A stretch of DNA of 41,016 bases. Origin: JAYFNU01 sp964458545. GTDB taxonomy: Bacteria; Bacillota; Clostridia; Oscillospirales; Ruminococcaceae. A program made the position numbers and the translations under genes. The DNA lies in contig CAYWJF010000009.1 in assembly GCA_964458545.1 (NCBI GenBank), positions 1 to 41,016 on the forward strand, written 5' to 3'. Position 1 is the stretch's first letter; each line of letters begins with the position of its first letter. The notes under the pieces are model-generated. The model saw nothing but the letters and a program-made list of their open reading frames with translations. It was not told the DNA's origin and did no database searches. Below are positions 1 through 7,906 of the stretch, one piece after another.

Positions 1-63
1 TGAGACTGTGGTTTTATTAAAAAAGAAGCATTAACCAAAACGGAAAATATCAGGAGTACATCA

Positions 64-1554
64 ATGAAAAGCTCAGTGGTGTTCAAAAAAAAGAATACAA
101 AGCTTCTTCTATTGTCTTTGTTTGTCGCTGCGGCATTTCTCGCGATATGCTCTAAAAGCTCGCCGCTCTATCCGTTTAACGACTGGGTAGACGCAAATGT
201 ATACTTTAATGTTGGCAAAGCTATTATGAATGGCAAGGTCCTGTACCGTGATATATTCGACCACAAGGGACCGCTTATATATTTTCTTCATGGGCTTGCT
301 TATTTAATATCAAATAGGTCATTTTTAGGGGTGTACTTTCTCGAATCGATTTCCTTTGGCTGCTTTTTATACTTTTCAATTAAGACTATAGACCTTTATA
401 TCGAAAACCTTCGTGTCTCTCTTCTTGCTCTCCCAATAATCAGTTTCGCCGTGCTGGTTTCACAATCATTTTCACATGGTGACAGTGCTGAAGAGCTCTG
501 TCTTGTTTTTCTTGGATATACCATCTATTTCACGCTAAAGGCTTTAAAGGAAAACCGCTTACCATCTTTCGGTGAGCTTGCGCTTAGCGGCGTGGGAGCA
601 ATGTGCGTTTTCCTTATTAAGTACAGTATGCTTGGCTTCTACATCGGCTACGTTGTTTTTGTGTTTATTCTTTCAATACGAAAAAAGCAAGCTTGCGTCT
701 TGATTAAGCTTGCTCTTTGCTTCCTCGGCGGCGCGGCAGTTGTGCTGCTACCATATCTAATCTACGGCCTTTTCACAAACTCGCTAAGGGATTTTTTCAA
801 TATTTATATCTACTCCAATTTATTTCTTTACTCTGACAAAGCTTTTTTGGGCAGTATAGGTAATACACTTCTACTTCTGTTGTTCTCAATTCGTTTAAAT
901 CCTATTTTTGGCTTCTTTATTCTCTTAGGTTTATTCTGGATGCTGACAAAACGAAATATGGAAAGCCTGTTTTTTCTGCTAACTCTGTTTTTGCTCAATG
1001 CTACTATCTTTATCGGTGGAGTCGTTTATATTTACTACCCACTAGTTTTATCTGCGTTTTCAAGCGTAGGGGTTGCAGGATTGCTGTCAGCTTTTAATAA
1101 TATTCTAAAAAAACCGCCTAATCGAACAGCTCTCTCATTAGTATCAGTTTTTTTATGCGCAGGTCTGCTGATTGTCTGTTACTTTGCGAGTTCTAATACC
1201 TATTTTATGAAAAACACTAAAGAGTCTCTACCGCAATTTCAATTCGAAGAAACAATTAATTCCGTCGAGAATCCTGATATTATTAATTTCGGATTTCTTG
1301 ATTTTGGTTTTGATACGGTTAGCGGTAGCATTCCCAATAAGAAGTATTTTTTTATGCCAAACATTAAGCTTCCGGAGATTACCGCCGCTCAAAAAGCTTA
1401 TATAGAAAATGGAGAATGTGATTTTATAATTACAGTAAAGCCCTTGTCAAAATATAATATAAGTTGCGACAAGTATAAAATTACCGCAACTTATAATGAT
1501 TATAAATATGAGGGTTACTCGATTAATTTTTATCTGTATCAGCTGATAGATTAG
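64..1554 (+). CDS. Putative GT-C-type glycosyltransferase, multipass membrane protein
   Basis: This 496-residue protein begins with a short Lys-rich stretch, then a hydrophobic segment (about residues 14-30), and has roughly nine to eleven further hydrophobic segments, so it is an integral membrane protein. The first extracytoplasmic loop carries acidic motifs (DWVDANVYF near residue 41 and DIFDHKGP near residue 63) in the place where GT-C / PMT-2-like glycosyltransferases keep their catalytic Asp; this family link is inferred from that pattern and topology. Such enzymes move sugars from polyprenyl-phosphate donors to envelope glycans. The start is supported by a CAGGAG site before ATG. The gene reads visibly more A/T-rich than its neighbours, especially in its last third. 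It overlaps the convergent acyltransferase by 32 bases, with no terminator between them. A plain membrane protein of unknown role is the alternative. Confidence 0.6.
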   Translation: MKSSVVFKKKNTKLLLLSLFVAAAFLAICSKSSPLYPFNDWVDANVYFNVGKAIMNGKVLYRDIFDHKGPLIYFLHGLAYLISNRSFLGVYFLESISFGCFLYFSIKTIDLYIENLRVSLLALPIISFAVLVSQSFSHGDSAEELCLVFLGYTIYFTLKALKENRLPSFGELALSGVGAMCVFLIKYSMLGFYIGYVVFVFILSIRKKQACVLIKLALCFLGGAAVVLLPYLIYGLFTNSLRDFFNIYIYSNLFLYSDKAFLGSIGNTLLLLLFSIRLNPIFGFFILLGLFWMLTKRNMESLFFLLTLFLLNATIFIGGVVYIYYPLVLSAFSSVGVAGLLSAFNNILKKPPNRTALSLVSVFLCAGLLIVCYFASSNTYFMKNTKESLPQFQFEETINSVENPDIINFGFLDFGFDTVSGSIPNKKYFFMPNIKLPEITAAQKAYIENGECDFIITVKPLSKYNISCDKYKITATYNDYKYEGYSINFYLYQLID

Positions 1555-2833
1555 CCGTTTCTTTTATCTTCTTTCTAAGTCCCAGTAGCGGCTTTTTAAT
1601 TAAGCCGCAGAGCATGTGCATAAGCCACGCCGCAAGAACGCTACACGCCACTACCGCAAGGGTACATAAAAACTGATTCTTGATTAGCCTCGCATCGTTA
1701 AAGAGCGAGATGAAATGTCGTTGAATAAGGTAAATTTCAAGGGTCATTCCGCCGAGGAAGGCGAGCGCCTTATTGCCGACCTTTAGCTTCATACCGATAA
1801 GAAGTATAGCAACAACGAATATAGGCGCGACAACGGCTTGTATTCCCAAGCAGGTGAATTTTTCGGCGTAGCCCGGGTAACCGTGATATTCGTTCCAGTA
1901 GGAGATATTGTTTAGCGCGAAGATGTTTAAGAACCAGCCGCCGACGGCAAGCGCAACCGAAAGCGGCATGAGCCACACATAATTTTTCTTAGCGAAAGCT
2001 GTTATTGGTTCTTCAAACCTCGCCCACAGTAAGCCGAGTATGAAGGCGGGCGTAGAATTGCACCACCATTCGCCTTGGAATAGGGTTGTGCCGTCGCCGT
2101 GCCTCATAAGTATAACAAACACACAGTAGCCTACTACAAACAAGCTTAGCGCCGCGTAGCTTAACCATTCCCACTTTACAAGCTTGAAAAGAATAAAGAA
2201 GCCGATATAAAGCACGCCCGCAATAATGGGATACCAAAGAACACCGGTGACAAGGAACGCATAATAGGAAAACACAAACACAACGAGAGCCGTAAAGCCT
2301 ATCCACTGATTCTTTACAGATTTAAAGATTAGATAGAACTCAATATAAAGAATAATCGCGGTAATGGGGTACCAGCCGTCGCCCGTTACAAGGCTAAAGC
2401 CCGAAAGGTCAGAAATAAACCGTCCAAAGCTATAGTGCTGGTGATTAATTAGGATATTTGAGAGAATATAGGTTAGGTTAATAATGTAATACGGTACAAG
2501 TATCGTAACAAGGCGTTTCCACAAGAAACCGTCTAAATATTTTTCGTTACTGCGTAGACTTTTAATAAGTCCCAAGCCCGAAAAGAAGAAGAAAATTGAA
2601 ACAAAATATGTGCCCATGTCGTTGAAAACAGTTAAGGGCATTTTAATAGCCGCAAAGTTTGAGAAGCGCTGCGCCAGATGGTGAATAATAATGCCAACGG
2701 CTGCAAAGCCCTGTATGCACTTTGCCGTTTTGAGCGAGGTGTAATCCTCAAAAAATTCGCCTTTTTTCGCGACCTTCGCTCCCCAAAAGAGCAGGACGGC
2801 AAGCAAGGGATAAACAAGAATTGTCAAGTCCAT
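1523..2833 (-). CDS. Acyltransferase family 3 membrane protein with internal duplication
   Basis: This 436-residue multipass protein belongs to the acyltransferase-3 (OafA/WecH-like) family, which transfers acyl groups to sugars or envelope polymers at the membrane. The sequence shows the family's early His motif (IIIHHLAQR, residues 48-56), a following membrane segment with a Phe-rich run (FFFFSGLGL), and about ten to twelve hydrophobic helices. Members are often 330-380 residues; the extra length comes largely from a tandem copy, where residues 154-199 and 200-245 both begin WYPI and share spacing (LYI..F..IFK.VK), adding a pair of membrane helices. ATG follows GGAGGG with 5 bases between. 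A promoter lies at 2861-2889. The acceptor substrate cannot be told from sequence; the facing GT-C-like gene hints at a surface glycan. Confidence 0.8.
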   Translation of the reverse strand: MDLTILVYPLLAVLLFWGAKVAKKGEFFEDYTSLKTAKCIQGFAAVGIIIHHLAQRFSNFAAIKMPLTVFNDMGTYFVSIFFFFSGLGLIKSLRSNEKYLDGFLWKRLVTILVPYYIINLTYILSNILINHQHYSFGRFISDLSGFSLVTGDGWYPITAIILYIEFYLIFKSVKNQWIGFTALVVFVFSYYAFLVTGVLWYPIIAGVLYIGFFILFKLVKWEWLSYAALSLFVVGYCVFVILMRHGDGTTLFQGEWWCNSTPAFILGLLWARFEEPITAFAKKNYVWLMPLSVALAVGGWFLNIFALNNISYWNEYHGYPGYAEKFTCLGIQAVVAPIFVVAILLIGMKLKVGNKALAFLGGMTLEIYLIQRHFISLFNDARLIKNQFLCTLAVVACSVLAAWLMHMLCGLIKKPLLGLRKKIKETANLSADTDKN

Positions 2834-2860
2834 AGAAACCCTCCGAAGGTAATTTTATAT

Positions 2861-2889
2861 ATTATATCACTCGTCTTTTCGCTTTACAA
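2861..2889 (-). promoter_or_regulatory. Sigma-A promoter for the acyltransferase gene
   Basis: On the minus strand TTGTAA is followed after 17 bases by TATAAT, with TG one base upstream of the -10 box (extended -10). The expected start of transcription is about 20 bases before the ribosome binding site of the acyltransferase gene. Confidence 0.6.
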
Positions 2890-2942
2890 TTATGTTATAC
2901 TGATATTCTGCAAAATGCGATGTTTTCTTTTTCATGTTTCGT

Positions 2943-2971
2943 TTGACAGCGAACCGTCGCTGCTATACAAT
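2943..2971 (+). promoter_or_regulatory. Sigma-A promoter for the VanZ-like gene
   Basis: A perfect TTGACA is followed after 17 bases by TACAAT. Transcription should begin near 2978, leaving a leader of about 26 bases before the ATG at 3004. The leader has no obvious Shine-Dalgarno sequence, which is unusual next to the strong sites elsewhere in the window. Confidence 0.7.
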
Positions 2972-3003
2972 AAATAAAATTTACTGAATGTGAATCTGAT
3001 ATA

Positions 3004-3621
3004 ATGACATATTCCCAATACGTTTTAAATACGCTGCCAATAATTATTCTATTTATTCCGTTCTACGGTCTCGCGCGATTTTTACACATAAAGCTTGGGC
3101 ATATCTCGCTCAACCTTTACCGCGAGGCGGGGCTTTTTATCTTTGCGCTTTATCTTGTCTGGCTCGCAACACAAACTATAGTTCCGAACATCTCAATTAT
3201 CGACGAGCTTTGGTCGCTTGGACAACCAGGCTTTGGCGAGGTCAATCTTGAAGTTTTTAAGGTGTTTAAGCAAACCTATCACGAGGTTTTTATAAATAAG
3301 AACCAAAGCTACTTTTTTATTAATTTTATCGGAAACATTTTGGTTTTCATTCCAATAAGCTTTTTCTCGCTTCTGCTTTATAAAGAACCAAAGCGCCCTC
3401 TTCTCTCTTGTCTGCTTCGCGGCTTGCTAATCTCACTTTTTATAGAATTCGTTCAGTTCTTTATCGAGCGCGGCTGCGACATTGACGACCTTTGGCTTAA
3501 CACATTAGGCGCGCTTCTGGGTTATGTTATATACAAAGCCTTGGAAAAGCGTTGCGGAAGGTTTTTCAGTAAATTCAAGCTCGTAAATTCGCGGGCGGAC
3601 ACGAATGATATAAAAAGTTGA
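3004..3621 (+). CDS. VanZ-like family membrane protein
   Basis: This 205-residue protein has about four to five membrane segments and the VanZ-family C-terminal signature: a helix ending in EFVQFF (around residues 148-153), then the charged R-G-C-D-I-D-D-L-WLNTLGALLGY stretch (about 156-174) in which the Asp pair and the N-T-xG are conserved in the family. VanZ itself raises teicoplanin resistance; most chromosomal relatives have unknown envelope roles, so resistance should not be assumed here. It is transcribed from its own promoter, away from the acyltransferase gene. No clear ribosome binding site precedes the ATG, so the start is chosen by the alignment-like N-terminus (hydrophobic segment directly after residue 10) and is moderately certain. 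Confidence 0.8.
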   Translation: MTYSQYVLNTLPIIILFIPFYGLARFLHIKLGHISLNLYREAGLFIFALYLVWLATQTIVPNISIIDELWSLGQPGFGEVNLEVFKVFKQTYHEVFINKNQSYFFINFIGNILVFIPISFFSLLLYKEPKRPLLSCLLRGLLISLFIEFVQFFIERGCDIDDLWLNTLGALLGYVIYKALEKRCGRFFSKFKLVNSRADTNDIKS

Positions 3622-3646
3622 TTATTTGCTGTTTTTTTATTATTAT
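3618..3646 (+). promoter_or_regulatory. Putative promoter for the 3691-5884 operon
   Basis: TTGATT (overlapping the stop codon of the VanZ-like gene) is followed after 17 bases by TATTAT. It is placed about 45 bases before the first gene of the operon. The area is A/T-rich, so chance matches are possible. Confidence 0.4.
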
Positions 3647-3690
3647 ATAAATAATACGGCGTCGGTCGATAACTAAGGAAGGTTACGTCA

Positions 3691-4614
3691 ATGACATCAA
3701 TAAACTCTATTGCCCGCGAGCTGAGCCTAAAAAATCGCTTCGGCATATACTACGGCAACGTAAACGACTATGTAGTCTCTCTTTCGCGCCACGAACGAGA
3801 GACCGAGCTTTTTATCGGCGCTCACACGGCGGAGCTTCCGCAGAAGCTTATGAACGAGCTGGAGAGCTTTCTCGGTCTAAACGCGCTGGCATATAACGCC
3901 GACAGCTACACATTAACAAAAACGGGCTTATCCTTTAAGCTACCAAATAAACAAGCTACTCTATCAACCGCTGTGGAGTTTATCCATCTCATCGTAAACC
4001 AACTAAAATCAATGGGCATTCCCGGCGCGGAGCTCTGCGGCAACTGTGGCAAAAAGCTTGAAAAGGGTATGTACGTCAAGGTCGGCGAACACGTTCATAT
4101 CTGTGACGTGGAATGTGCTACTAAGCTTGCTTCGTCGAAGCGTAAATTCACAAAAAAAACTCCGCGACATTTTTTCGCGGGCTTTATCGGCGCTGTAATG
4201 GGTTCTGTTATCGGTCTTGCGGGGTGGCTTTATCTTTCCTACTTTGGCTTCTATTCCGCGCCCGCGGCTATTCTAATTCCCGTGCTCGCGCTTTTGGGCT
4301 ACAAGCTTTTCGGCGGAAAGAACTGTATCGGCAAAGCAGTCGCTATTCCGCTAATCTCGGTTATTAATTACGCGTTAGGCGCCTTTGGGCTTATCTATTA
4401 TATCGTGTTCAAGGAGTGGCGCGATGGCGGATATATCTTTACCCGCGCCGAGCTTTTCAACACCCTTGTTTCCTCCTTTACCGAAAGAAGCGCGCTTATA
4501 GACGCTTTTATTTATAACCAACTTCTCGCGGGAATAGCCTTTATTATTATCGGCATTATAATCGTTATTCCCTTTTCAATCCGCCACCGTGAAAAGTTCA
4601 CGGCAATACTTTAA
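3691..4614 (+). CDS. Unknown membrane protein with a zinc-ribbon-like motif
   Basis: I do not recognise this 307-residue protein. The first 110 residues look soluble. Then comes a four-Cys-type motif, CGNCGKKL followed by HVHICDVEC (about residues 113-142), which resembles a small zinc ribbon or treble-clef knuckle. The second half has about four membrane helices starting near residue 162 (HFFAGFIGAVMGSVIGLAGWLYL). ATG follows AAGGAAGG at a spacing of about 8 bases, so the start is good. It is the first gene of a likely three-gene operon: 11 bases separate it from the flavin reductase-like gene, which overlaps trmB. A metal-sensing or membrane-tethered binding role is possible but is only inference. 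Confidence 0.75.
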   Translation: MTSINSIARELSLKNRFGIYYGNVNDYVVSLSRHERETELFIGAHTAELPQKLMNELESFLGLNALAYNADSYTLTKTGLSFKLPNKQATLSTAVEFIHLIVNQLKSMGIPGAELCGNCGKKLEKGMYVKVGEHVHICDVECATKLASSKRKFTKKTPRHFFAGFIGAVMGSVIGLAGWLYLSYFGFYSAPAAILIPVLALLGYKLFGGKNCIGKAVAIPLISVINYALGAFGLIYYIVFKEWRDGGYIFTRAELFNTLVSSFTERSALIDAFIYNQLLAGIAFIIIGIIIVIPFSIRHREKFTAIL

Positions 4615-4625
4615 GGAGACACTCT

Positions 4626-5219
4626 ATGTCAAAGAAAAAATGGAAGCCAAGCGCACTTTTAGCGCCGCTTCCCCCCGCGCTTGTAACCTGCAAGAACGGC
4701 GACAGCGCGAATATACTTACTGTCGGCTGGACCGGAATACTAAACTCAAACCCGCCGAAAACCTATATTTCAGTGCGTCCAGAGCGCTTTTCTCACGACC
4801 TTATAAAGAACTCAGGCTGCTTTGTTATTAACCTTCCCACGCGCGCGCTTGTAAAAGCTACCGATTACTGCGGCGTGCGCTCTGGCAAGGACACCGATAA
4901 GCTTCGCGATATGAAGCTTTCCGTTACAGCCGCTGATGAAACGGGTTGCCCTATGCTTAACGAAAGCCCCGTATCGCTTGAGTGTAAGGTGTACGATACA
5001 GTTTCGCTCGGCTCACACGATATGTTTCTCGCGGATATCGTAGCCGTGTACATTGATAGTGAGATAGTGGACGAAAACGACAAGATACGCTTTGACAAGG
5101 CGAAGCTTATTGCCTACGCTCACGGAGACTACTTCGCTCTCGGCGAAAAGCTGGGGCGCTTCGGCTTCTCCGTTATGAAAAAGAAAACCGCCGCAAGAAA
5201 GAAGACCGCTAAAAAATGA
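4626..5219 (+). CDS. Flavin reductase-like (FMN-binding split-barrel) protein
   Basis: This 197-residue protein matches the flavin reductase-like domain: an N-terminal P-P-x-P-x-x-LVTC opening, the ILTVGWTG strand with NPP following, a strand-turn ISVRPERFSHDLI that would hold FMN phosphate, and the C-terminal GEKLGRFGFSV. Family members bind FMN and either reduce it with NAD(P)H or act as flavoproteins of unknown substrate. The last twelve residues are Lys/Ala-rich (KKKTAARKKTAKK), an unusual basic tail that could bind nucleic acid or acidic partners. AAGGAG lies at the right distance before ATG. Its stop overlaps the trmB start by four bases (ATGA), implying translational coupling. Confidence 0.85.
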   Translation: MSKKKWKPSALLAPLPPALVTCKNGDSANILTVGWTGILNSNPPKTYISVRPERFSHDLIKNSGCFVINLPTRALVKATDYCGVRSGKDTDKLRDMKLSVTAADETGCPMLNESPVSLECKVYDTVSLGSHDMFLADIVAVYIDSEIVDENDKIRFDKAKLIAYAHGDYFALGEKLGRFGFSVMKKKTAARKKTAKK

Positions 5220-5884
5220 GGATACGCAGAAAACCGTGGGCGCGCCCCGAGCTCGACGCCTGCGGCTTTTACATAAAAGACGCCCCGAGCCTTTTAGGGC
5301 GCTGGCACGAAAGCTTTGAAAGACGCCAACCAATACAGCTTGAGCTCGGTTGCGGAAAGGGCGGTTTTATAGCCGCGACTGCCGCAAAAAATAAGGACAT
5401 AAACTTTATAGCCATAGATATTAAAAGCGAGGTGCTTGTACTTACAAAGCGGCATATAGAGGAAGCGTACAAAGAACGAAACGAAACGATAGACAATATT
5501 AAAATTTTCAGCTTCGATATTGCGCGTATTAATATGGTGTTTAACGAAGCTGATGTAGTAGACAGCATTTATATAAACTTTCCAAACCCGTGGCCGAAGG
5601 AATGCCATAAAAAGCGCCGTCTTACCCATATTCGCCAGCTAAAAAGCTACCGCGCTTTTCTACGTAACGGCGGACATATATATTTCAAGACCGACGATGA
5701 CGAGCTTTTCGGAGACTCGCTCGAATATTTCGAGGCCTCGGACTTCGCGGTGGTTTCCTGTATCGACGACCTGTACGAAAACGGTCTTCCCGAAGACGCG
5801 GTCGTTACCGAGCACGAAAGAATGTTTTACGACGCGGGTCTTAAGATACACTTTATAGAGGGGGTCAAAGAAGAAATCATCTAA
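5216..5884 (+). CDS. trmB: tRNA (guanine-N7)-methyltransferase
   Basis: TrmB uses S-adenosylmethionine to methylate G46 in the variable loop of many tRNAs, in the cytoplasm. The 222 residues include the SAM-binding LELGCGKGGF (about residues 42-51), the acidic end of the next strand (FIAIDIKSE), and the family signature NFPNPWPKECHKKRRL (about 122-137) followed by the FKTDDDELF strand. The length is normal for the family. It is coupled to the flavin reductase-like gene by a 4-base overlap and followed by a strong hairpin terminator, so it closes the operon. Confidence 0.95.
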   Translation: MRIRRKPWARPELDACGFYIKDAPSLLGRWHESFERRQPIQLELGCGKGGFIAATAAKNKDINFIAIDIKSEVLVLTKRHIEEAYKERNETIDNIKIFSFDIARINMVFNEADVVDSIYINFPNPWPKECHKKRRLTHIRQLKSYRAFLRNGGHIYFKTDDDELFGDSLEYFEASDFAVVSCIDDLYENGLPEDAVVTEHERMFYDAGLKIHFIEGVKEEII

Positions 5885-5910
5885 AGATAACGAATAGTTT
5901 TTCGGCAACC

Positions 5911-5943
5911 AAAAAGGACTTCGGTAATCCGAAGTCCTTTTCA
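5911..5943. terminator. Bidirectional rho-independent terminator
   Basis: A 12-base-pair stem (5913-5924 with 5929-5940) with loop TAAT is flanked by an A-run on the left and a T-run on the right. It sits between the convergent trmB and SGNH hydrolase genes and can serve both. Confidence 0.9.
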
Positions 5944-5953
5944 TTAATTAAAT

Positions 5954-6625
5954 TCAGCCTGCCATAAATTCGTTTTCAAGAAACCCGTTGAGCACACCCG
6001 CTATTAACCTATGGCCGTCGGAATTAGGATGAATGCCATCGTCGCTAATAAAGGGGAAGAAGTTCCGTTTCTTTAGAAACTCCGAACGGATATCCACAAG
6101 CTTTGTCTCACGCTTCATAGCCGTACGAACAACGGCGATAGAATACTGCTCCTGAAAGCTGTAGATAACCTCTTTTCTTCCGAGCCAATGGAGTATAGCG
6201 TCACCGTCACGCTCCTTAGAAATAAAATCGAAATAGCGGTAGGCGTCGATAGGCGGAAGGGTCATCAGCACGGGTTCAATCTTCTTATCTTTAAGAAGAC
6301 TTACCATCTCGTTAAGCGTTCTTTCAAACTGCTCCACCGATACCTTGGGAAGATGCTCGGAATTCGGTTCGTTCGCTACCGCGTCCCAGTCGAAATCTGA
6401 ATCGTTTCCGCCGTATTCAAGCAGTGTTACGCTTCCGCTCTCTAACTTCGGCAGGTCCTGCTTTAACATCTCAAAACCCTTATCCGAGGTACAGCCAAGC
6501 TTGCTGAAGTTACGGAACACCGCGTTTTGCGGAGTAAATCTTTCTTTTGAAAGTATATACCTGTTATTAATGTATTCGACGCCCTTCATTATTGAATCGC
6601 CGAAAACTGTCATGTTTATCATCAT
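5954..6625 (-). CDS. SGNH/GDSL-family hydrolase
   Basis: The protein carries the SGNH hydrolase blocks: block I GDS with the nucleophilic Ser (residue 11 from the chosen start), block III GGND (near residue 73) and block V DDGIHPNSDGH near the end, where the Asp and His complete the triad. Family members are esterases or lipases that act on acyl or acetyl esters; no signal peptide is visible, so it is probably cytoplasmic. I start it at 6625 because GGGAGTGATT lies just before that ATG; the longer reading from 6637 would place this site inside the coding region. Length is about 223 residues, normal for the family. Substrate unknown. Confidence 0.85.
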   Translation of the reverse strand: MMINMTVFGDSIMKGVEYINNRYILSKERFTPQNAVFRNFSKLGCTSDKGFEMLKQDLPKLESGSVTLLEYGGNDSDFDWDAVANEPNSEHLPKVSVEQFERTLNEMVSLLKDKKIEPVLMTLPPIDAYRYFDFISKERDGDAILHWLGRKEVIYSFQEQYSIAVVRTAMKRETKLVDIRSEFLKKRNFFPFISDDGIHPNSDGHRLIAGVLNGFLENEFMAG

Positions 6626-6675
6626 AATCACTCCCATTTATCTGCTCTTGTATATTATATTATTAGCAAATACCC

Positions 6676-6784
6676 GTAGAGTCACCCTACACCTTATTTT
6701 TCGCGTTCTACCGTTATTTTTTATATAGTAGAGCTTCTCTACAGACTCTACCAACGGTAGAGCGTTTGGTAAACCATCGGTAGA
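6676..6784. promoter_or_regulatory. Cluster of GTAGAG / CTCTAC inverted repeats between divergent genes
   Basis: Five related elements lie in about 110 bases: GTAGAG-TCA-CCCTAC (6676-6690), TCTACCG (6707-6713), GTAGAG-CTT-CTCTAC (6728-6742), CTCTACC-AAC-GGTAGAG (6746-6762) and CGGTAGA (6778-6784), plus TGGT-AA-ACCA (6767-6776). The first overlaps the expected -35 position of a minus-strand promoter (TATAAT at 6654-6659) for the SGNH hydrolase; the others are upstream of the promoter for the small membrane protein. The spacing of three between arms repeats in each full element. This looks like a multi-site operator, by inference only. Confidence 0.5.
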
Positions 6785-6824
6785 AAAAGCTTGTTTTGCC
6801 CATATTTTCTTGCTCGTTCGAGTG

Positions 6825-6833
6825 TGGTATAAT
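6825..6833 (+). promoter_or_regulatory. Extended -10 promoter for the small membrane protein
   Basis: TGGTATAAT fits the extended -10 consensus TGnTATAAT. No good -35 box is placed at the right distance, which fits an extended -10 promoter possibly helped by a protein bound at the repeat cluster upstream. Confidence 0.6.
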
Positions 6834-6863
6834 GATAGATATAAAGATTTTCGAGGTGTTGTT

Positions 6864-7310
6864 ATGGAGGTCGGCTGGATTAACGTTTTTTGCGCGGTAA
6901 TTATGGCGCTCATTATGGTGCCTAATATCATCTACGCCGTAAGGTTCAAGGATGCAAAGAATAGGTGTAAAAGCAAGACTATGAACTTAATTGAGCAGAT
7001 AGGGCGTTACGGTTCCTTCGCCTTAATGTTTGTAAACCTCGGCATAAAAAAGCTTGCTTTTCGCTCAGGAGCGGAGTTCACCTTGTGGCTCATACTTATC
7101 GTCTTATTTCTTCTCGCTTACTTTGTGTTCTGGTATTTCTTCTTTAAAAAGCCGACAAGGTTTGTTTCAATTATGCTCGCGGTTCTCCCCTGCCTTATCT
7201 TCCTTACCTGCGGCGTAATTTTCAGACACTGGCTGCTTCTAATCTTCACCGCCGTTTTCGCTGTCGGGCATATCTATGTGACGCTTCAGAACGCAACGAG
7301 CGAAGCTTAG
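6864..7310 (+). CDS. Small hypothetical multipass membrane protein
   Basis: I do not recognise a named family. The protein of 148 residues has about five hydrophobic segments (near 6-24, 49-62, 72-95, 103-118 and 120-138) joined by short basic loops, so it is an inner-membrane protein with little outside the bilayer. A longer reading from 6810 is possible but would start inside the promoter; I chose 6864 because GAGGTG precedes this ATG by 6 bases and the -10 box is upstream. It is transcribed away from the SGNH hydrolase across the repeat cluster and ends at a strong terminator, so it is likely a single-gene transcript. Confidence 0.75.
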   Translation: MEVGWINVFCAVIMALIMVPNIIYAVRFKDAKNRCKSKTMNLIEQIGRYGSFALMFVNLGIKKLAFRSGAEFTLWLILIVLFLLAYFVFWYFFFKKPTRFVSIMLAVLPCLIFLTCGVIFRHWLLLIFTAVFAVGHIYVTLQNATSEA

Positions 7311-7380
7311 CTACCAAGCCACGGAATTTTTGGAGACTTAGCTCGTCTGTCATTACCCTGCTATATCCTTAATAAAACTT

Positions 7381-7417
7381 AAGACCCGAACGAGTTTATC
7401 GTTCGGGTCTTTTTTTA
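7381..7417. terminator. Rho-independent terminator
   Basis: A perfect 13-base-pair stem (7381-7393 with 7399-7411), loop GTTTA, followed by a run of Ts to 7416. It ends the membrane-protein transcript and may also stop minus-strand transcripts that leave the GNAT gene, though the T-run on that side is weaker. Confidence 0.9.
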
Positions 7418-7423
7418 TATAAC

Positions 7424-7906
7424 TTAATTTGCTCGGTGAATATACATACGTGAAGCCTTTGCTTCGCCGTCGCCCACCGCCTCGCAAAGGTACTGCCAGC
7501 CGTACCGCTCATAAAAAGAGGTATGGTCTGTCAGTAGGTAAAGGGTATCTATGCCGCAGTTTTTCATATCGTCCGCGATGAAGCTTAGAAGTTCACCTGC
7601 TATTCCACGTCCACGGTAAGCCTTTTCTACAAATACTGCGCAGACGTTAGGCGCGAGGTCCTTTCTATTGTGAAAGTCGTTCTCTATTACCCCCGCGCCC
7701 GCAACTATCCTTTCGCCGTCCGTCACGACGTACCATTCAGGATAGTCTGTGGCTTCGAGGGCTTCCTTCATGCTCGCTTCATACGCTTCCAGCGGTATTC
7801 CCCATTTTGAGTGAAACCACTCGGAAGCGGACGATATAATAGTGGAGTTTAAGGATACCTTGTTAATCCTAAGCGTCTTTGTTTTCTGACTCATACTACT
7901 TTTCAT
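7424..7906 (-). CDS. GNAT family N-acetyltransferase
   Basis: This 160-residue protein has the GNAT acetyl-CoA motif RGRGIAGEL (about residues 96-104) and the motif-B region SFYERYGWQ near the C-terminus. It should transfer an acetyl group from acetyl-CoA to a small-molecule or protein amine; the acceptor is unknown. It overlaps the end of the second acetyltransferase by 11 bases, so the two are translated together with trmO upstream. An internal Met (residue 5) could be the true start; neither has a strong ribosome binding site, as expected for coupled translation. Confidence 0.85.
   Translation of the reverse strand: MKSSMSQKTKTLRINKVSLNSTIISSASEWFHSKWGIPLEAYEASMKEALEATDYPEWYVVTDGERIVAGAGVIENDFHNRKDLAPNVCAVFVEKAYRGRGIAGELLSFIADDMKNCGIDTLYLLTDHTSFYERYGWQYLCEAVGDGEAKASRMYIHRAN

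Noticed and set aside
1..63. Tail of an upstream gene at the left edge
   Set aside because: The window opens with TGA, but nothing before it is visible, so a gene end cannot be supported.
6676..6784. GTAGAG repeats as a short CRISPR array
   Set aside because: Units are 6-7 bases, inverted and unevenly spaced; no repeat-spacer structure or cas genes.
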